DNA of 64,000 nucleotides. Source: Phlegmacium glaucopus (taxonomy: Eukaryota > Basidiomycota > Agaricomycetes > Agaricales > Cortinariaceae). The translations under genes and the position numbers were made by a program. The notes beneath the pieces are model-generated. The model did not search any database. It saw nothing but the letters and a program-made list of their open reading frames with translations, and was not told the DNA's origin. The stretch's first letter is position 1, and each line of letters opens with the position of its first letter. The DNA is taken from assembly GCA_015039465.1 (NCBI GenBank), contig MU130361.1:369651-433650 (forward strand). Direction: 5' to 3'. Shown piece by piece: positions 1 to 12,366 of this stretch.

Positions 1-527
1 CATTTAGAAACCCAAATTTTCTGATAGATTTTCCAGCTTGCTCCTTTGGATTGACCGGTGGATCAAGCGCGTCTCACCGCAGCCGTCAAAAAATTTTAAA
101 GGTCGTGGGGCGATACTCAAGTACTCATAGTGTATGTACTTGAGACTTGATTGACTTTGAACGGGTTTGCTGAATACCGCCAAACGATGCTTAGACGCTG
201 GGGTAGTACCAAATGATCTTACACCGAGATAAGTTCCAAAGCGAGGAGACACAAATGTCGATCCGTTTGTTAACTAGCCACGGCGCAACAACAATGAACA
301 TTGTATAGGCTGGTTGAGCCAAGTAGTCCTGAAAAGGAAATGATCAACACAGCTTCAATGTTTTGACAAGTTTTTTTCTTCTGGCACAGGTTGCTTCTCA
401 GCCATCGTCTTCCCACTTTGTATTTACGCAATACCCCTTCTTTCTACAATACCCCTCCAAAAAGCTCTCAGAGCATCAGTTATCCTCGCAATAGCTAATT
501 GCTGTTTTAATAGCCTAAAATATCGTC
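1..527. other. Upstream region, no gene recognised
   Basis: No coding feature is supported here. A minus-strand open frame of 82 codons reaches the window edge but has no recognisable domain or splice context. The last 100 bases before position 528 are pyrimidine-rich and are probably the promoter and 5' leader of the next gene. Confidence 0.4.
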
Positions 528-1436
528 ATGGGTCGTACTCTCTTCTCCCAATCCTACTCTACGGCGCCTGCAGTCAGGATTGAACCAGAACCAATAGTAG
601 ACCTTTGCGAAAAATGGAGTATTTGGAACCGCTTCGATCCAGATTCCGACGACTTCTTCCAGGACGCAGAATACGAGGCCTTTGTTGACCCCGAACAGTA
701 CCAACGCGAACAGGAGGAATTAGCTGCAGTCGCACAAACAGACGCTGCCACAGAAAGCTCAGATTCCAGCGAGAGCAGCGTCAGCGATCGGGGCAGCCCT
801 ATGGCAGTTGGATCTGACGATCCAGCCATTCTCCTTGCCACTTATGCCAATCACCCATGGAGCAGCGCTGCGGCTAGTGGGTGGCAATCGCCAACCACTG
901 ATCACTCGACGGTCGCTGCTGGAGTCACTTATAACCCACACAGGATGCAATCTGTATTCGGCACTCGACCACGCGATACAGAAGATGGAGAAAATCTAGG
1001 CAACCCCGTCTTCATCCCCCCAGCCTCCTTCCGTGAACCAAGTCCTGGCATCGAACTTGACGATAACCCTCCATCTTCTCCGCGCTCGCCCACCTTGCGC
1101 AGGACTGTGAACATCACTCCGATCACCGTTCCAACAAATCCACAAGTCGTATTTATGCCCCCGACCCGTTCCCCATCCCCTGACACGCCAACTCCTTCTA
1201 CCCCACCCCCGCTTATGTATCAAACTTCACCGGTTATGCTTACTCCTTCTCCAGCCCCATCTGCGACACCTCGTTTTTACTCATGGCAGCGCCACCCTAT
1301 CCCAGCCCTTCCTCCCAGCCCTACTCTACCTCGTGGCAACCGTGATGGACCTTTTACTAATCCCCATGCGCGCATATCTTTAATGCGTATTGATGCTGCT
1401 ACCGCCCGTATCCGCCACCCGAACATCGTCACCTAA
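528..1436 (+). CDS. Hypothetical Pro/Ser-rich protein, single exon, 302 aa
   Basis: This is an uninterrupted frame starting at an ATG just after a pyrimidine-rich leader. I recognise no domain. The first 70 residues are acidic and aromatic, with repeated Glu/Asp around residues 35-70. The middle and C-terminal parts (about 85-280) are rich in Pro, Ser and Thr, with many SP and TP dipeptides. That pattern is typical of disordered, phosphorylatable fungal proteins. No signal peptide or membrane segment is visible. Length and composition favour a real gene over chance. Function is unknown. Shorter frames on the opposite strand inside it look like shadows. Confidence 0.6.
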   Translation: MGRTLFSQSYSTAPAVRIEPEPIVDLCEKWSIWNRFDPDSDDFFQDAEYEAFVDPEQYQREQEELAAVAQTDAATESSDSSESSVSDRGSPMAVGSDDPAILLATYANHPWSSAAASGWQSPTTDHSTVAAGVTYNPHRMQSVFGTRPRDTEDGENLGNPVFIPPASFREPSPGIELDDNPPSSPRSPTLRRTVNITPITVPTNPQVVFMPPTRSPSPDTPTPSTPPPLMYQTSPVMLTPSPAPSATPRFYSWQRHPIPALPPSPTLPRGNRDGPFTNPHARISLMRIDAATARIRHPNIVT

Positions 1437-1959
1437 AGTTCATACTCACTGCTATACAGCCAAAATAATCCTACAAGATATACGCAAGCTCTAGATGTTA
1501 TTAGAATCTACTTTGCCGCTGTGCTCAATGTACAAGTGGGTTATTTTGTCACCGCGGAGGGACGAGCTTGTTTGTTTCTTCTGATTCTTTTTTTTTTTCG
1601 TGTTTTTTATCTTCTGATTTATTTTGTGCTCTGCTGACTGTCTCCATGTTCTGCCAAATCTACACGTTCTTTGATCCAGAAACCTCATTTGTGCCATCCC
1701 AATTCTCGCAATGCTTTAGTCGGTCTATACTATCACATTTGTACTGTATCGATGCCACGCACTTATCTTGCATACCCTGATGGTCTCTCCACTCCTACTG
1801 CCATGCCACGTCGCAAGTTGCTTCGGCTCCACATGTAAAAGGAAATCATAGCTACGACGCGTATCTTTGGAGATTTATATCTCAGGAGTCAGAAACAGCG
1901 CCCTGCGCACGGGCCATTTAATCTTACTTACCAGTACTAAAGTCCGATCCACATCATAT
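1437..1959. other. Convergent intergenic spacer
   Basis: The spacer lies between the end of the plus-strand orphan gene and the 3' end of minus-strand RPP40. A poly-T run sits near 1588-1600. No gene or RNA is recognised. Confidence 0.4.
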
Positions 1960-3536
1960 CTATCCCCAACGTGCATCCCACTGACCCAAGCTCTCCACCA
2001 TGACCCACCGTATAGCTGCATCTCCAGTCTCACTTTCTAAAATCAAGCTCCAAGTGTCTTCCCCATCTGCTCTAGGAAATCTAGCAGGTACATCATCAGA
2101 AAGCTGCAACGATCCATTTTCTGTCATCGTATAGGGTATATACGACACAGGCGAAGTGGGAAGAGCATGGCAGGTGACGCTGACGAAAGATGGGTGGGAT
2201 GTATGCGTGTTTTTCATCGAAGAACTATTTGTGTTGGGAGCATTTTAGACCAAAGATAAGATAATGGGAGGGACGAGTAAAACCTACGTGATGGTATCTA
2301 GTACCTCTTGTACGAAATTAGGACACAGAAGGCCTCTCCATCTAAGGTGAGTAACGTTATGTATACGAGACGGCGTTGGCGATTCATAGACGCAAACATA
2401 AGGATCTACCCGATCATTAGCGTACAGCCTAAAAGATCGCGCGCGCAAGTCAGTAATAATTATGTCCTTGATCACACCAGGTAATCTATATATATATATA
2501 AAGCTCACCGTTGTGCTCCCAGGCAAGCCATACCAACCCATTCAAAGAGTTCTCCTATTTTGCGGTTCCAGTCCTCCAGAGCTTCCTCCTCTTCGACAGA
2601 TTTTTTTGTTGGTTGCGCACGAGGCTGGCTTGAGAGAGTCGGCAGGGGCATATGCACATCCTTCAATTCCGTCCTCTCACATCTGACTTGACGCATTTGA
2701 TTTCCTTGGAGCACATACTGAGGTGTCACCTTTGGATCTAAGTGTAATAGACTTGAGAACAAAAAGGCGGGAAAACAAAAGAACGGAGAAAGACGGGTTC
2801 TAAACCTTACCTGTAGAACAATACAGCACTTCCCATGGACCTGCCTCATCGCCGAGTTCAACCTCTCGTCTTTTATCCCAATCTTCCAAAACTGTCTTTC
2901 TTTTTGCCTGGACCGCTGTAGATTCCGCTGTGTTAAACAACGCCATGTCGATAACTAGAACATTTCTTTTTCAGGTCTAATTTTCTGAGTTCCGGAACGC
3001 CAATATAGAACGCACCATGTCGATCATCATGGATTTTGAAAGGCAATCTCTTTCCAACAAGTCCAAGTCGTTCATAAGTCTCTTTAGATACGGACAATGT
3101 GAGATGTCCCCGAGGATCTATGCACCAGATATCATCTTCATGGGCATTCACGCTCAACATGAGCAAGGTACTGTTTTTTCAGGAAGAAACCATTGTATTA
3201 GCAAAAGTAGAGTTGAAAAGAGTTTAGGTAAAGACACGCCTTTCAGCATTGTGAATGTTCACGAAAGCGTTGGCGTTGTTGATGATATTAGAGAGTTTGG
3301 TCTTTCCTTTGCCATAGCTTGTTTTCAGGTTTTCAAGGGCTTCAAGTAGAGAATCGTGATCGGAAGGCAAGATAACATCCAGCTAGTAATGATTTAAACT
3401 TTCCGATATAATGCTGTTGTCCCGAACTGACCTGCTGAGAGAAGGGATGACAAGCTGCCAGACATCCAATCTGGCCTGCTGGAAGCCTGCCAGAACACGA
3501 TCTAACACGACGCTTTTCTGGCAGAGGTATATTCAT
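1960..3536 (-). CDS. RPP40: Ribonuclease P/MRP protein subunit Rpp40, 7 exons, about 393 aa
   Basis: Rpp40 is a protein subunit of nuclear RNase P, which removes 5' leaders from pre-tRNAs, and of RNase MRP. My exon model is 3536-3432, 3382-3240, 3170-3016, 2954-2811, 2737-2509, 2428-2288 and 2224-1960; it totals 1182 nt and stays in frame. From memory of human RPP40, collinear matches run along the whole protein: an N-terminal HPFSQQLDVILPS block, then DPRGHLTLSVSKETYERLGL, then VIDMALFN after the third intron, then GELFEWVG, and the C-terminal SHPSFVSVTCHALPTSPVSY block. No catalytic residue is expected, because the RNA is the catalyst. The second intron needs a GC donor (AG|GCGTGT at 3239) to keep frame; the nearby GT donors give stops. 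It lies just downstream of HMG-CoA synthase on the same strand. Confidence 0.85.
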
Positions 3537-3751
3537 GGTCTTTTTTGGCGTCAGGCTTATTTATAATCAAAAAAGTAAGAAGTACATCCTGGAAGCCGTC
3601 TACATGAAATAATTATATTTGGTTTGGCTGGTCTATGCGGTGGAATCTAACTAAGTAGGAATCCGGGGGAATAAATATCGCGTCAGACACAGCTACACTG
3701 TAATAGTAGTGGGTATAGCATATTTGTGTGCGATATTCAGACGGCACTAGT

Positions 3752-5418
3752 TCAAGCCACAGGTGCCCTGAGGTATTTCCGTCTGTATTTTGAGTCGACG
3801 CTCTCTAGGTAGTAGGAACCAGGCCAAATGTTATCAACAGAACCCTCCGGAGTGTATGACGCTGCGTTGTGGTTCTTCTCACGGAGCTATAAGAAAAAAT
3901 AGTGAGTGTGAGTATCCAGTGCGCATATAGGAAGACGTACCTGAAGAGCTTTCACGAACTCCTCAGGAGGGACAACGTTCATTTTCGCCAGGCGGTTGAC
4001 GAGGTCCATCTTTCCCCTGATATCAGATGTATCACCTTTCACACGGAGTGTGAAGAAGCTGGAGGCGCAACCACTACCGAATGAGAACAAGCTAACACGC
4101 TTGCCCAAGAGCGACGCGGGCTCCACTGTCGACAAGAGGGAGGCGAGGCATCCGTATAGTGAAGCAGTGTACATGTTCCCAAGTCGACGGGAGCATGCCA
4201 TTCCAGGATCAGTTTTTTGGGCAAAGGACGCCTTGGAAGCACCGACGAAGGTTTTCTCGACGTTCTTGTCCATGAGAGAAGCAGCGTGCGAAAGAGACAG
4301 GAGGGTCTCAGGACTGCTGATGTTGGCAAATCGGGAAGCTTTGGGATTGACCAAAAAGTCATTGAACATCATACGCGCGTGGCCTTTGACGGCTTGTTTG
4401 CCGTAAGGACTGTGGAAAATGGCATAGTCGACATCTTCCAAAGAGAAAGCGGCTTCAGCGGGTTTCTCTGTTGAGTGCCCGTTTAGGTGTGCTCGTTTGG
4501 TAACCTTGGCGACCTTTTCCCGGAAAGTAGCATAAGCAGCATCTAGAGCCGCTACGTATGTGACAACAGACACGGGACCATCCACTTCGGGATATTCGGA
4601 GGAGAGTTGAGGTTTGTAGAAATCGTAAGTGTTGGCCATGTATGTGCCGTGGATGGCTAGAAGAAATGATCAGACGACCAAATAAGTTTCGTGATTGGTG
4701 TACAATGAGTAATAAACCAAACTGACAATCAAATACAACAGGTGCATTGGGTCCAATGAGAATAGCACAGGCGCCAGCACCACCTGCTGGACGCGCCGCG
4801 CCTTCGGCATAAACAGCAATGTCACCCGAGACGACAATCGCGTTACGACCATCCCACGAGCTCGACTCGATCCAGTTGATGGCGTTGAAAAGAGCAGCTG
4901 TTCCACCATAGCAAGCGTTCTTAGAGTCGATACCTTCAATGTCGAAGTTGCCAGATTCAGCGAACAGGTCCATTAAAGTTGTCTTTACAGACTTTGACTT
5001 GTCGATGATGGTCTCGGTGCCAACATCAATGCGACCAATGGATTTGGGGTCGATGTTGAATTTTTCAAGGAGTCCGGAAACAGCTATGACGCGTTATTAG
5101 TATTGATATGATGGAAAATATGTTGTACACACCATTCAGAGCGAAAGAGTTGATGTCTTCACGGTCGTCGGGCCAGGCCATATATTCTTGCCCGAGACCA
5201 ATGGTATATTTGCCCTTGGAGACACCATCGAAAACCTCTAGGTCAGCCTCGGATACGCACTGAGAGTACGACAGATGTAAATACACGTTCTAGTTCATGT
5301 TAAGAAAGAAAGAACGACGTACTCGACGGGGGAAGTATACTTCCATGGCGAGGACACCGACATCTTTGGGACGAGGGAGCTCAGCATCAAGAGATGGAAC
5401 GTTGATTGGGACTGTCAT
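3752..5418 (-). CDS. ERG13: Hydroxymethylglutaryl-CoA synthase, 5 exons, 476 aa
   Basis: The enzyme condenses acetyl-CoA with acetoacetyl-CoA to HMG-CoA, the second step of the mevalonate and ergosterol pathway, in the cytosol. Exons are 5418-5323, 5259-5133, 5083-4727, 4656-3941 and 3886-3752; the sum is 1431 nt and stays in frame. Family signatures are clear. The N-terminal motif is [14 protein letters not shown]. The catalytic Glu region [13 protein letters not shown] is near residue 95. The nucleophile Cys in [14 protein letters not shown] is near residue 129, and the general-base His lies in the block AIFHSPYGK near residue 274. The C-terminus has the usual [17 protein letters not shown] element. 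Length matches the family (about 450-520). All introns are short GT-AG. I see no fault in the gene. Confidence 0.97.
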
Positions 5419-7339
5419 GGTTTATGAGATAGGGGGAAGAAAAAGAAGGTCGATGCTAGGGGATTATATAGAAACTTGGATGGTAATATAGTAAAACTGG
5501 CCCCAAAATAAAAATATGGTACGATATGCCACCCAAAAAAAGACACACATTCTTTTTTGCCGACATCAAAACCTGTGTTTGCTCAAGAGTCAAGATGTCT
5601 ATAGCTTGTCTTCTCGAAACCATTCTGCCAGTCACCATGCATGGAACTCTCAACCACCGGCCTCAAAGTATTCGCGATGCTATGCTCTGCCTTTTCATTT
5701 TATTTTATTCTCCAACACCGCCAGGGTTGTACCTTGCAAATAAAAGTTGCTCTGAATCATCATGCTATGTATGCTCTGCTTTTTCCGGGTGGCATCCGAT
5801 ATTTTACGTAGGCACCTATCCTTGGCATAGTGCATTCCTTCCAGGCCCCATTTTTCAGTCCGAACAGAAACGCCATATATATCTCAATTGTTCTATATCC
5901 CATTTGCCGCGAACATATCTCCTTCTCAAGGTGGACCCTTCCCGCTCAGCTAGGGATGAGCAACATTCCGATCGAACGGTTACTAACATGTGCTTGATCC
6001 TTAATTACACTTCAGATCAGTCTCCCAAGATTAACCGCTCACTAACGGTCGAGTCAAGGTCGGATTGCCATCCTATGCTACATGGGTTTATTCATAATAG
6101 ACTCAACCTGAGCTACAAATTGAAGGATGCTAGATTCATATGTGTTATACGCCCATCCTTTTTTGCTCTTTCAATTGTCTTGATCATGAAGTTAAGTTTG
6201 AATTCATGATTTATTTTGGTCAAGCTGGGACCATCGCAAGAGCCTGGCTGGAGCGCATGCGAAGACAATCTTGTATAAAAAACATACTCCACCGTCCATT
6301 CCGAGTTCATATGGAAAATTTTCACCGATATCCACTCTATTCATTCCCCTTATCCCTTCTTGCTTTGACCATTTTCTTGTTTCCGGAGGAACAGACCTAG
6401 TGAAGAATCTATTAAAGTGTCTCCCTACCCCTGGGTCGATGACCGTGCCCTATGGAGGAAAAGATTGGTAAATGCTGCTGAATTTGTGCTGGACTTTACG
6501 CACCTGAAGGATACCATGAACGACCTCTTGCGTAATACCGAACGATTTAAGAATGCCATGAGGATACGAAAGATGACACAGTGTTCGAAAAAATTATCAC
6601 AACATTCGAGCAAATCCCTGGAGGTTTCAACTATTAGAGAGATAGTCCCTTAGCACCCAACTTTTGACAAGCTATGTGTATTCGAAACCCAGGAGCTGAT
6701 GACGTAAAGAAGTCAAAAAGAGAGACACCTTTATTTGATGTGTCACGGCATTTACGTAAGACGCAGAAATTCAAGTTGGTATGTCAGAAAGTGGCATCTA
6801 GACAAGGGAGCTATAGTAGGCTATAGTCAACTCCGAGTCGGTCCCTTTTTTTTCGGGATGAACAACATATCGAAGCAACCTCTGCGCATAACATAACTTT
6901 CAAACCTTAGTATGTAGGATGACATGCAGGGAAGATGTCAATGACACACCCTTCCAATGCTATGTAGTTCGATGCAAGAAGCTCAGAAGATCCAGAAACC
7001 ATCATAATCATGGAATGGGGGCCATCTCGATTTTTCTATCAATTTCTGTTCATCGACCGTACTAATTTCAATGATACCATTATAGTGAAGATGTCCTCTT
7101 TCCATGTACATTAAAGACGGAGGCGGTGAGCGCGATGTAGATAAAATGATAAATAATAAGCCTGAGTGACACCTCGAATACTTCGACGGCCTAGAATTTG
7201 CTGAGACTCTGAGAGAACGGCGAAGAATCATCGAATGACGTCGATAATGACCAAAACGCCGCTAAGTTGCACTATCTTTGGAAAATAAATTCGAATTGGT
7301 TTGAGATTCGTGAATCCAAGCTGTCTCCTTCAATTGAAG
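5419..7339. other. Gene-poor stretch with relic sequence
   Basis: Several open frames occur, the longest 227 codons on the plus strand at 5526-6209. They read as low-complexity chance translations with no domain, and no start context or splice pattern supports them. The only recognisable structure is a segment of about 95 bp at 6478-6572 that recurs near 9872-9969. Confidence 0.4.
6478..6572. repeat. Short dispersed repeat, copy 1
   Basis: This segment matches 9872-9969 at most positions by eye. Shared strings include GCTGGACTT, AGGATACCATG and ACGATTTAAGAA. Similarity falls off on both sides. It may be part of a decayed gene or element, and it lies upstream of the MFS pseudogene block. Its identity is unknown. 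Confidence 0.6.
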
Positions 7340-9720
7340 ACAGTGTCAGTCAGACTCATTTCATTTGCGCTTTACATAAAAGCATCCGGAAAATCCCAGT
7401 GAGAGGTGAGGAAGTTATGCGACTTGTAGAGGAGTAAATTCTCTTCCGCCTTGGCCAGTCTTCTGCTCCACAAGAGAGATAGGTGGAGATACGTGACGCG
7501 TTTTCACGATTCTGTACGTGGTCGATGAGATGAGGCCAAAGGCAATGCACACAAGGACTAGAATATTTATACACCAATTTATACGACGATTTACCATGTC
7601 CTATTGGAAGGGATAAGCATTAGCTGCAAGTAACACTTCAACCAAAGTTCCTACGCACCTAATCGGTACCAGGGCTTATCGATAGGGCTTATCCTTAGAC
7701 CGAGTACTGTTCGTAATGTTTCAAATACAAATTATCAAATATGACCCAAAAATCATTGGTGTACTTACCACATTGAAACCAACAGTTCCATTGATCTCTA
7801 CTGAATCGAGATTGAGAATGATTTGATAGATAAATTTCAGAACTTACAAGCTAATCACCATCGCAAAGGAGACGCTGCGCTTGTACGATCATTCGAGACT
7901 CATAATCTGCCGACATAGTAGATTCCACTAGGTAAAAGAGAGTTATATCATTGCTAAAAAAACACTATAGTGCGAACTTCGAAGTGAATGCTCACCATGC
8001 TGCCATAAATACCAAATGCACTTCTCGAGTAGATAAGGATGATGTAACTAGCTGCTTCTAAGAAATCAAAAATATTGCAATACACTATCGTGCAGTAGAA
8101 TCAACCCTTACTTAAACGGGCTGAAATATAGACTAGGACGGTAGGAAGGGTTGCTGGGTTGGCGATGAATATTTGAATCCCTAAAATAACAAAATCGTTG
8201 TAAGTATCGTCACTCTCAGGATAGGTAGTCATACCAAGCTAAGTTTTTGATTCAGAACGAGAAATCAAGGTACAAAATTCGTGGCAGACCTGATTAATGA
8301 TGTTGGGCAAGAATAGAGCAAATACGTAGAGCGACATGTCAGTCCCAATGTAGTGGCCATTCGACTTTCAGAGTGCAGATCACACAAATTGTAAGTCATT
8401 ATCCTAGAACAGCATTAGGAATAATAGCCAGAGTGATAGTTGAATCGTGATAAGTACAGTAATTTTCAAGAAACATACCGTAAGCATTAAGTTATCAGTC
8501 ATATGTAGGTCCTTTTCCCACTATAAAGTAGAGTGGACATTAGATATCGTTGAAAGCATCTAGTTGCTTTGTTTCTCCACTGTAGGAAAAGCGTAAGTTT
8601 ACGACTCACGTGAAAACAAGGTACACGCTTACTTTCAGAGACTAGTGCAATCCAAGAAACTTAGGAGGTACAGAAGCGACAACCATGGAATGAGAGCCAT
8701 ATTAAGTTTCCTTGACAATTGGCACTCATCACCTCCACTCGTATCGACGTCAGCGTCAAAGACCTGCTTCTCGGGCGCCTCCGTTGAGATCGCCTCTTTC
8801 TCCGAACCGTCGGGGTGTTCCCCTTTCCATGGTTGTGAGTAGCATTGGTACGGGACAAGGAAAATCAAATCAAGCAATCTTATCCATTCCCCGTGTCTAG
8901 CCTTTGATGAGTCTGAGTATTTTTGTTTGGAAAATGATACGGGATGATAGGAATCGGAGCCCAGTACATCCATGGAGGTAATACTACTTACACAGATTGA
9001 CTGGAACGAGCTGAGACGATGAATAGTGGGTCAGGCCTGAGAATAAGATGATGAACCTTCTCTTGATGGCTGAGAACCACATCACCATATTAAGTATGAA
9101 CATTCGATGAAGAGATTCCATCTCAGACGTTGCGTCCAAGGACGCTGAAAGACTCTTGAATAAGCCCGAGCTCCTGAGCCAACATTTCTTCCGTCGTTCA
9201 TGTACAAATTCCAGGTTGGTATCGTCTCCATGATGGAAGGGTACCGATATATGCGGGGTCAAGTTGGGAACATAGCCGATAAACAAGTGATTGGCGCTCT
9301 CCGCTGTCTTGTACATATGATTTATTTCTCACGCGATCGCCAACTTTGGCAGCCGCACTGTGCAGAATGTACAGCATGTCAAGACTCAAGACAAGAGGGA
9401 TGATTCGGGACTGGTAAATGCAAAAAGTTTTGGATTCGTTGTTTTAGATCGTGTTCCAAGCGTCCGTCGGGCTCGGCCGTCCAAAGACGATCGCGAGGAC
9501 ACCTAGACCCACTAAAAGAGTATGGTCATACATATCGCGCAGAGGTCATCAATACAAGACCATAAAGTCCGTGACATGCTCAGGGTAGTGCGAAGAAAGG
9601 CCAAAGGAAAGCATGGCTCTGTCGTGCTGCGGTACAAGTTTTGGATGAAATGAGATATATATATAACGATGTGAGAGGATGTTGAGTGTTTCATCGTAAG
9701 CGAAATTTGTCCATGTTAAT
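7340..9720 (-). repeat. Segmental duplication, decayed copy (partner 13550-17420)
   Basis: This stretch aligns with 13550-17420 in the same orientation, including promoter sequence upstream of the gene as far as the shared AAATTTGTCCATG string (about 9705 and 17430). The copy is shorter because the central coding part of the transporter (partner positions about 14870-15590) is missing. It also has smaller deletions and many substitutions. Confidence 0.8.
7356..8840 (-). pseudogene. Decayed Dal5-type MFS transporter
   Basis: This is a broken paralogue of the intact transporter at 13564-16195. The N-terminal exon is still readable around 8640-8830, with the cytosolic Glu/Asp segment and the first helix ALIPWLSLLYLLSFLD. 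Exon 3 and part of exon 4 survive near 8370-8520. The last exon (FGLISSTTY) survives near 7420-7600 but drifts out of frame. Losses relative to the intact copy are the 7-nt second exon, about 77 nt of exon 4, and roughly 730 nt covering the central helices and loop. No frame spans it, so a functional transporter is very unlikely. Confidence 0.85.
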
Positions 9721-9871
9721 GGGCAGATTTGGTCCATTCAAGTTTTTCATACCGTACTTGATCCCGATCATTTCATCCCGTTCCTCTCTTGCGACGACCA
9801 TTTTCAGGTTTTTGGGGAAGGGGTTGCGGTGGCAGGGCAGTGGACGCGATGCGATATAAGTACAGGGGACT

Positions 9872-9969
9872 ACTGAACTTATGCTGGACTTCACGTACCG
9901 AAAGGATACCATGGACGATGCGTCTTGCGCGATACTGTACGATTTAAGAACGCCATGATGATACCAAGG
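9872..9969. repeat. Short dispersed repeat, copy 2
   Basis: This is the second copy of the segment of about 95 bp at 6478-6572. It ends just before the BTB relic begins. Confidence 0.6.
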
Positions 9970-9984
9970 CTCTTCAGTCACTCC

Positions 9985-10150
9985 TTGCACGTTCTCTCTA
10001 ACCCATCAACTCAGCAGGCCAAAAAAAAGCAGCATCTTCCAACCATAGAATTGACAGAAGAGACACCACAAGCTCTTCTTCCTTCCTTCTATCCAGGCTT
10101 CCCACAAATTTCTAGACGACATGTTATGGCTGCCATCGGTTACAGATCTC
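9985..10150 (+). pseudogene. BTB/POZ gene fragment (relic)
   Basis: Read on the plus strand, this fragment closely matches the coding strand of the intact BTB gene at 25966-27092. It covers the segment from the proline-containing loop through the IELTED motif and the LLPSFYPG block to the following LDD(I/M) helix. Shared features include the string CCCATCAACTCAGCA and the unusual run of A residues. Small indels and a lost reading frame mark it as a relic. Nothing of the N-terminal BTB helices is visible upstream. Confidence 0.8.
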
Positions 10151-10447
10151 CAGTAACAATACTACGCTATAATGGTGAAGTCTTTCTTTTCTTTTATTAC
10201 CATTTCGCGTATTCATTGCCCTTTCTTTTTCGCTGTTCTGAATCAACCTCGCCCTTGCATAATTATCTGACTCCATACGCCATTCTCCTTTATTTCCATC
10301 AAAGGCTTCTATCGATGAACTCATGGATGACATCTAATTCAAGAAAGAAACAAGAATAAGGCATATCATGAACGACGCAGTCCGTACATATATATGAATG
10401 GGGACGGTGTTAGATTTTTTCTTATAACCAGGTATCGACTACGATCT

Positions 10448-12366
10448 TCAAAGAAAGATCATGGAGTCCGTACCCGGATCACCACGCTTTATCGTGCCAG
10501 AAAGAGTGGTGAGCTTTCTGCGCATGCCACGGCTGATATAAGGACTATCGTCGTGATTACGGAGGTAATAGGCCCAATCGGCGGTTCTATCGCACTCGGT
10601 TTGCGAGAAGCCATTTCCCAAGAAATCGAATCGGTTGCCGGTGTATGTAAAATTCCAGTCTTCATACCGGGGCTCGGCAAGGGTGTCCAGGTAATGCATT
10701 GTACTTCCGGGCCAAAGGGCGGTGACCTTTCCAGAGGAACTATTATTCTTGTACCACGAACGACAATCGTGCTCCCAGACTGTGCCTTTCATAAACTGGT
10801 CTTTGTGAGCAATGAAGTCATCCACGGCTTCTATCTTTGGAGAAAAACTGTGAATATTCTCGGTTTGCCAGCGATCAATCATCTTGAGCATGTAATCAGC
10901 TTGGGCCTCTGGATGATAGACAAGGAGATCAATATGGGAAGCATCTCAGAAAAATTGCGGACTTCCCTACACCAACCAGAACGGGTCCATTTCCGATGGG
11001 ACTATTGGGACCAATAAACATGAAATAGTTTGGGAATCCAGGTGCCGCCAATCCAAGATAAGATTTGGGTTCATCGGCCCATACATCAGCTAGATTCTTC
11101 CCACCAGAGCCGATGACAGGGAAACGAGGGCGGAAAGATGTATCAAAACCAGTTGCGCAGATTAAAACGTCAACGGGGTACTCTTTGCCATCGTCACACA
11201 GGCATCCGAGCTCTGTAACCTGCTGTATTTCGCCGTAGACAACGCTAACTTTATCCGATACTAGCATTTCGAGGTAATCGATTCCAGGAGTTATTCTCCT
11301 GCAGCCGACACCCCACTTGGGGATCACAAGTTGCTCGAGGGTCTCATTCTGAAGTTTCGCTTTCATCTTCCCAACCTTGTCCATGAAATACGTCTTTTGG
11401 AGGTCGGAATTGGATATAAACAAGGGAAACACAGAGTTGAGAGTGGACTCTTGAAGTTTCCTATATTGAAGGAGAGTGTCAGGGTCGGCTTCAAATTCTC
11501 GGCGTTCCTCTTCAGAGTAATAACGTTGTTCGAACCCTTGAACAGGTGAAATCCAGGTGGGTTTGCGAATGAAGGTTGTAATTTTGCTGGCTTGGGAATG
11601 TATCGCTGGTAGAGTCTGAATACCAGACGATCTATTTGACAATAATTTCAGCCTTTCAAGGGGTCACCTGTACGATACTGAAGGCCTACCCATTCCCAAT
11701 CAAACCAATATGTTTTCCTTCTAAGTCTGCTTCTCGGTCCCATCTGGCAGTATGGAATAGTTTGCCTTTATATTTCTCTAGACCGGGAATAGACGGCCAC
11801 CGCCATGCATTCAACACGCCAGTAGCATTAATGAGGACATCGCATATATCACGAATGGTGTTCCCAGCATCGCGACGAGTGACCTCTACTTCCCAGCTTC
11901 CCTTATCCTCGTTCCAGGATGCTCTAGTAACTTCATGTTGAAGCCTGCAGTATTTGCGAAGGTCGTATTTGTCGCAGAAATTCTCGAAGTAAAGGCGTAT
12001 TTCATCTGAGCCCGCATACACAGAAGACCATAACGGATTAGGTTCGAAGGTCCAGGTGTAAGTATGTGCGGGTATATCACAAGCGCAGCTAGTCTGCGTC
12101 GTGAGGAACAGAAACTTTGTGAATACCAGTTTGACAATGTTTGCGTACCCCGGATATTTGTTCTCGTACCATGTTCCCGAGACTGCGTCATTCTTCTCGT
12201 AAAGGATGAGTTCGAATTGTTCGAAGGAACGCTGCAATTTATACGCTAGGAGTAATCCAGATGCGCCAGCGCCGATGCAAATGATTTTGAGACGCCTTTC
12301 CTCATGCAATGGCCTCCGCAGTTTAGGGTGACTGTCAGTTTGTGGTGCAGAGTCGCCGTTAGTCAT
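10448..12366 (-). CDS. Baeyer-Villiger-type flavin monooxygenase, 4 exons, 578 aa
   Basis: This is a class B FAD/NADPH monooxygenase, predicted to insert oxygen into ketones or oxygenate soft nucleophiles. Exons are 12366-12149, 12088-11690, 11631-10973 and 10908-10448; the sum is 1737 nt and stays in frame. An FAD-binding GAGASG lies at residues 32-37, followed by the SGTWYENKYPG block. The fingerprint YKGKLFHTARWD is near residues 179-190; it has Tyr for the usual Phe of FxGxxxHxxxW. A second Rossmann motif, GNGSSG, is at about 204-209, with ATGFD further on. The family is close to fungal cyclohexanone-monooxygenase-like and stcW-like proteins. The substrate cannot be told. An MFS transporter on the same strand follows at 13.6-16.2 kb. 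The third intron has two in-frame splice choices differing by a residue. Confidence 0.9.

Noticed and set aside
4..252. 82-codon minus-strand frame at the window edge
   Set aside because: No motif and no visible splice sites linking it to another exon; too short to call.
5526..6209. 227-codon plus-strand open frame
   Set aside because: Composition is like translated non-coding A/T-rich DNA. No domain, no start context and no splicing pattern supports it.
10394..11017. 207-codon plus-strand frame
   Set aside because: It is antisense to exons 3 and 4 of the flavin monooxygenase, whose motifs on the minus strand are unambiguous.
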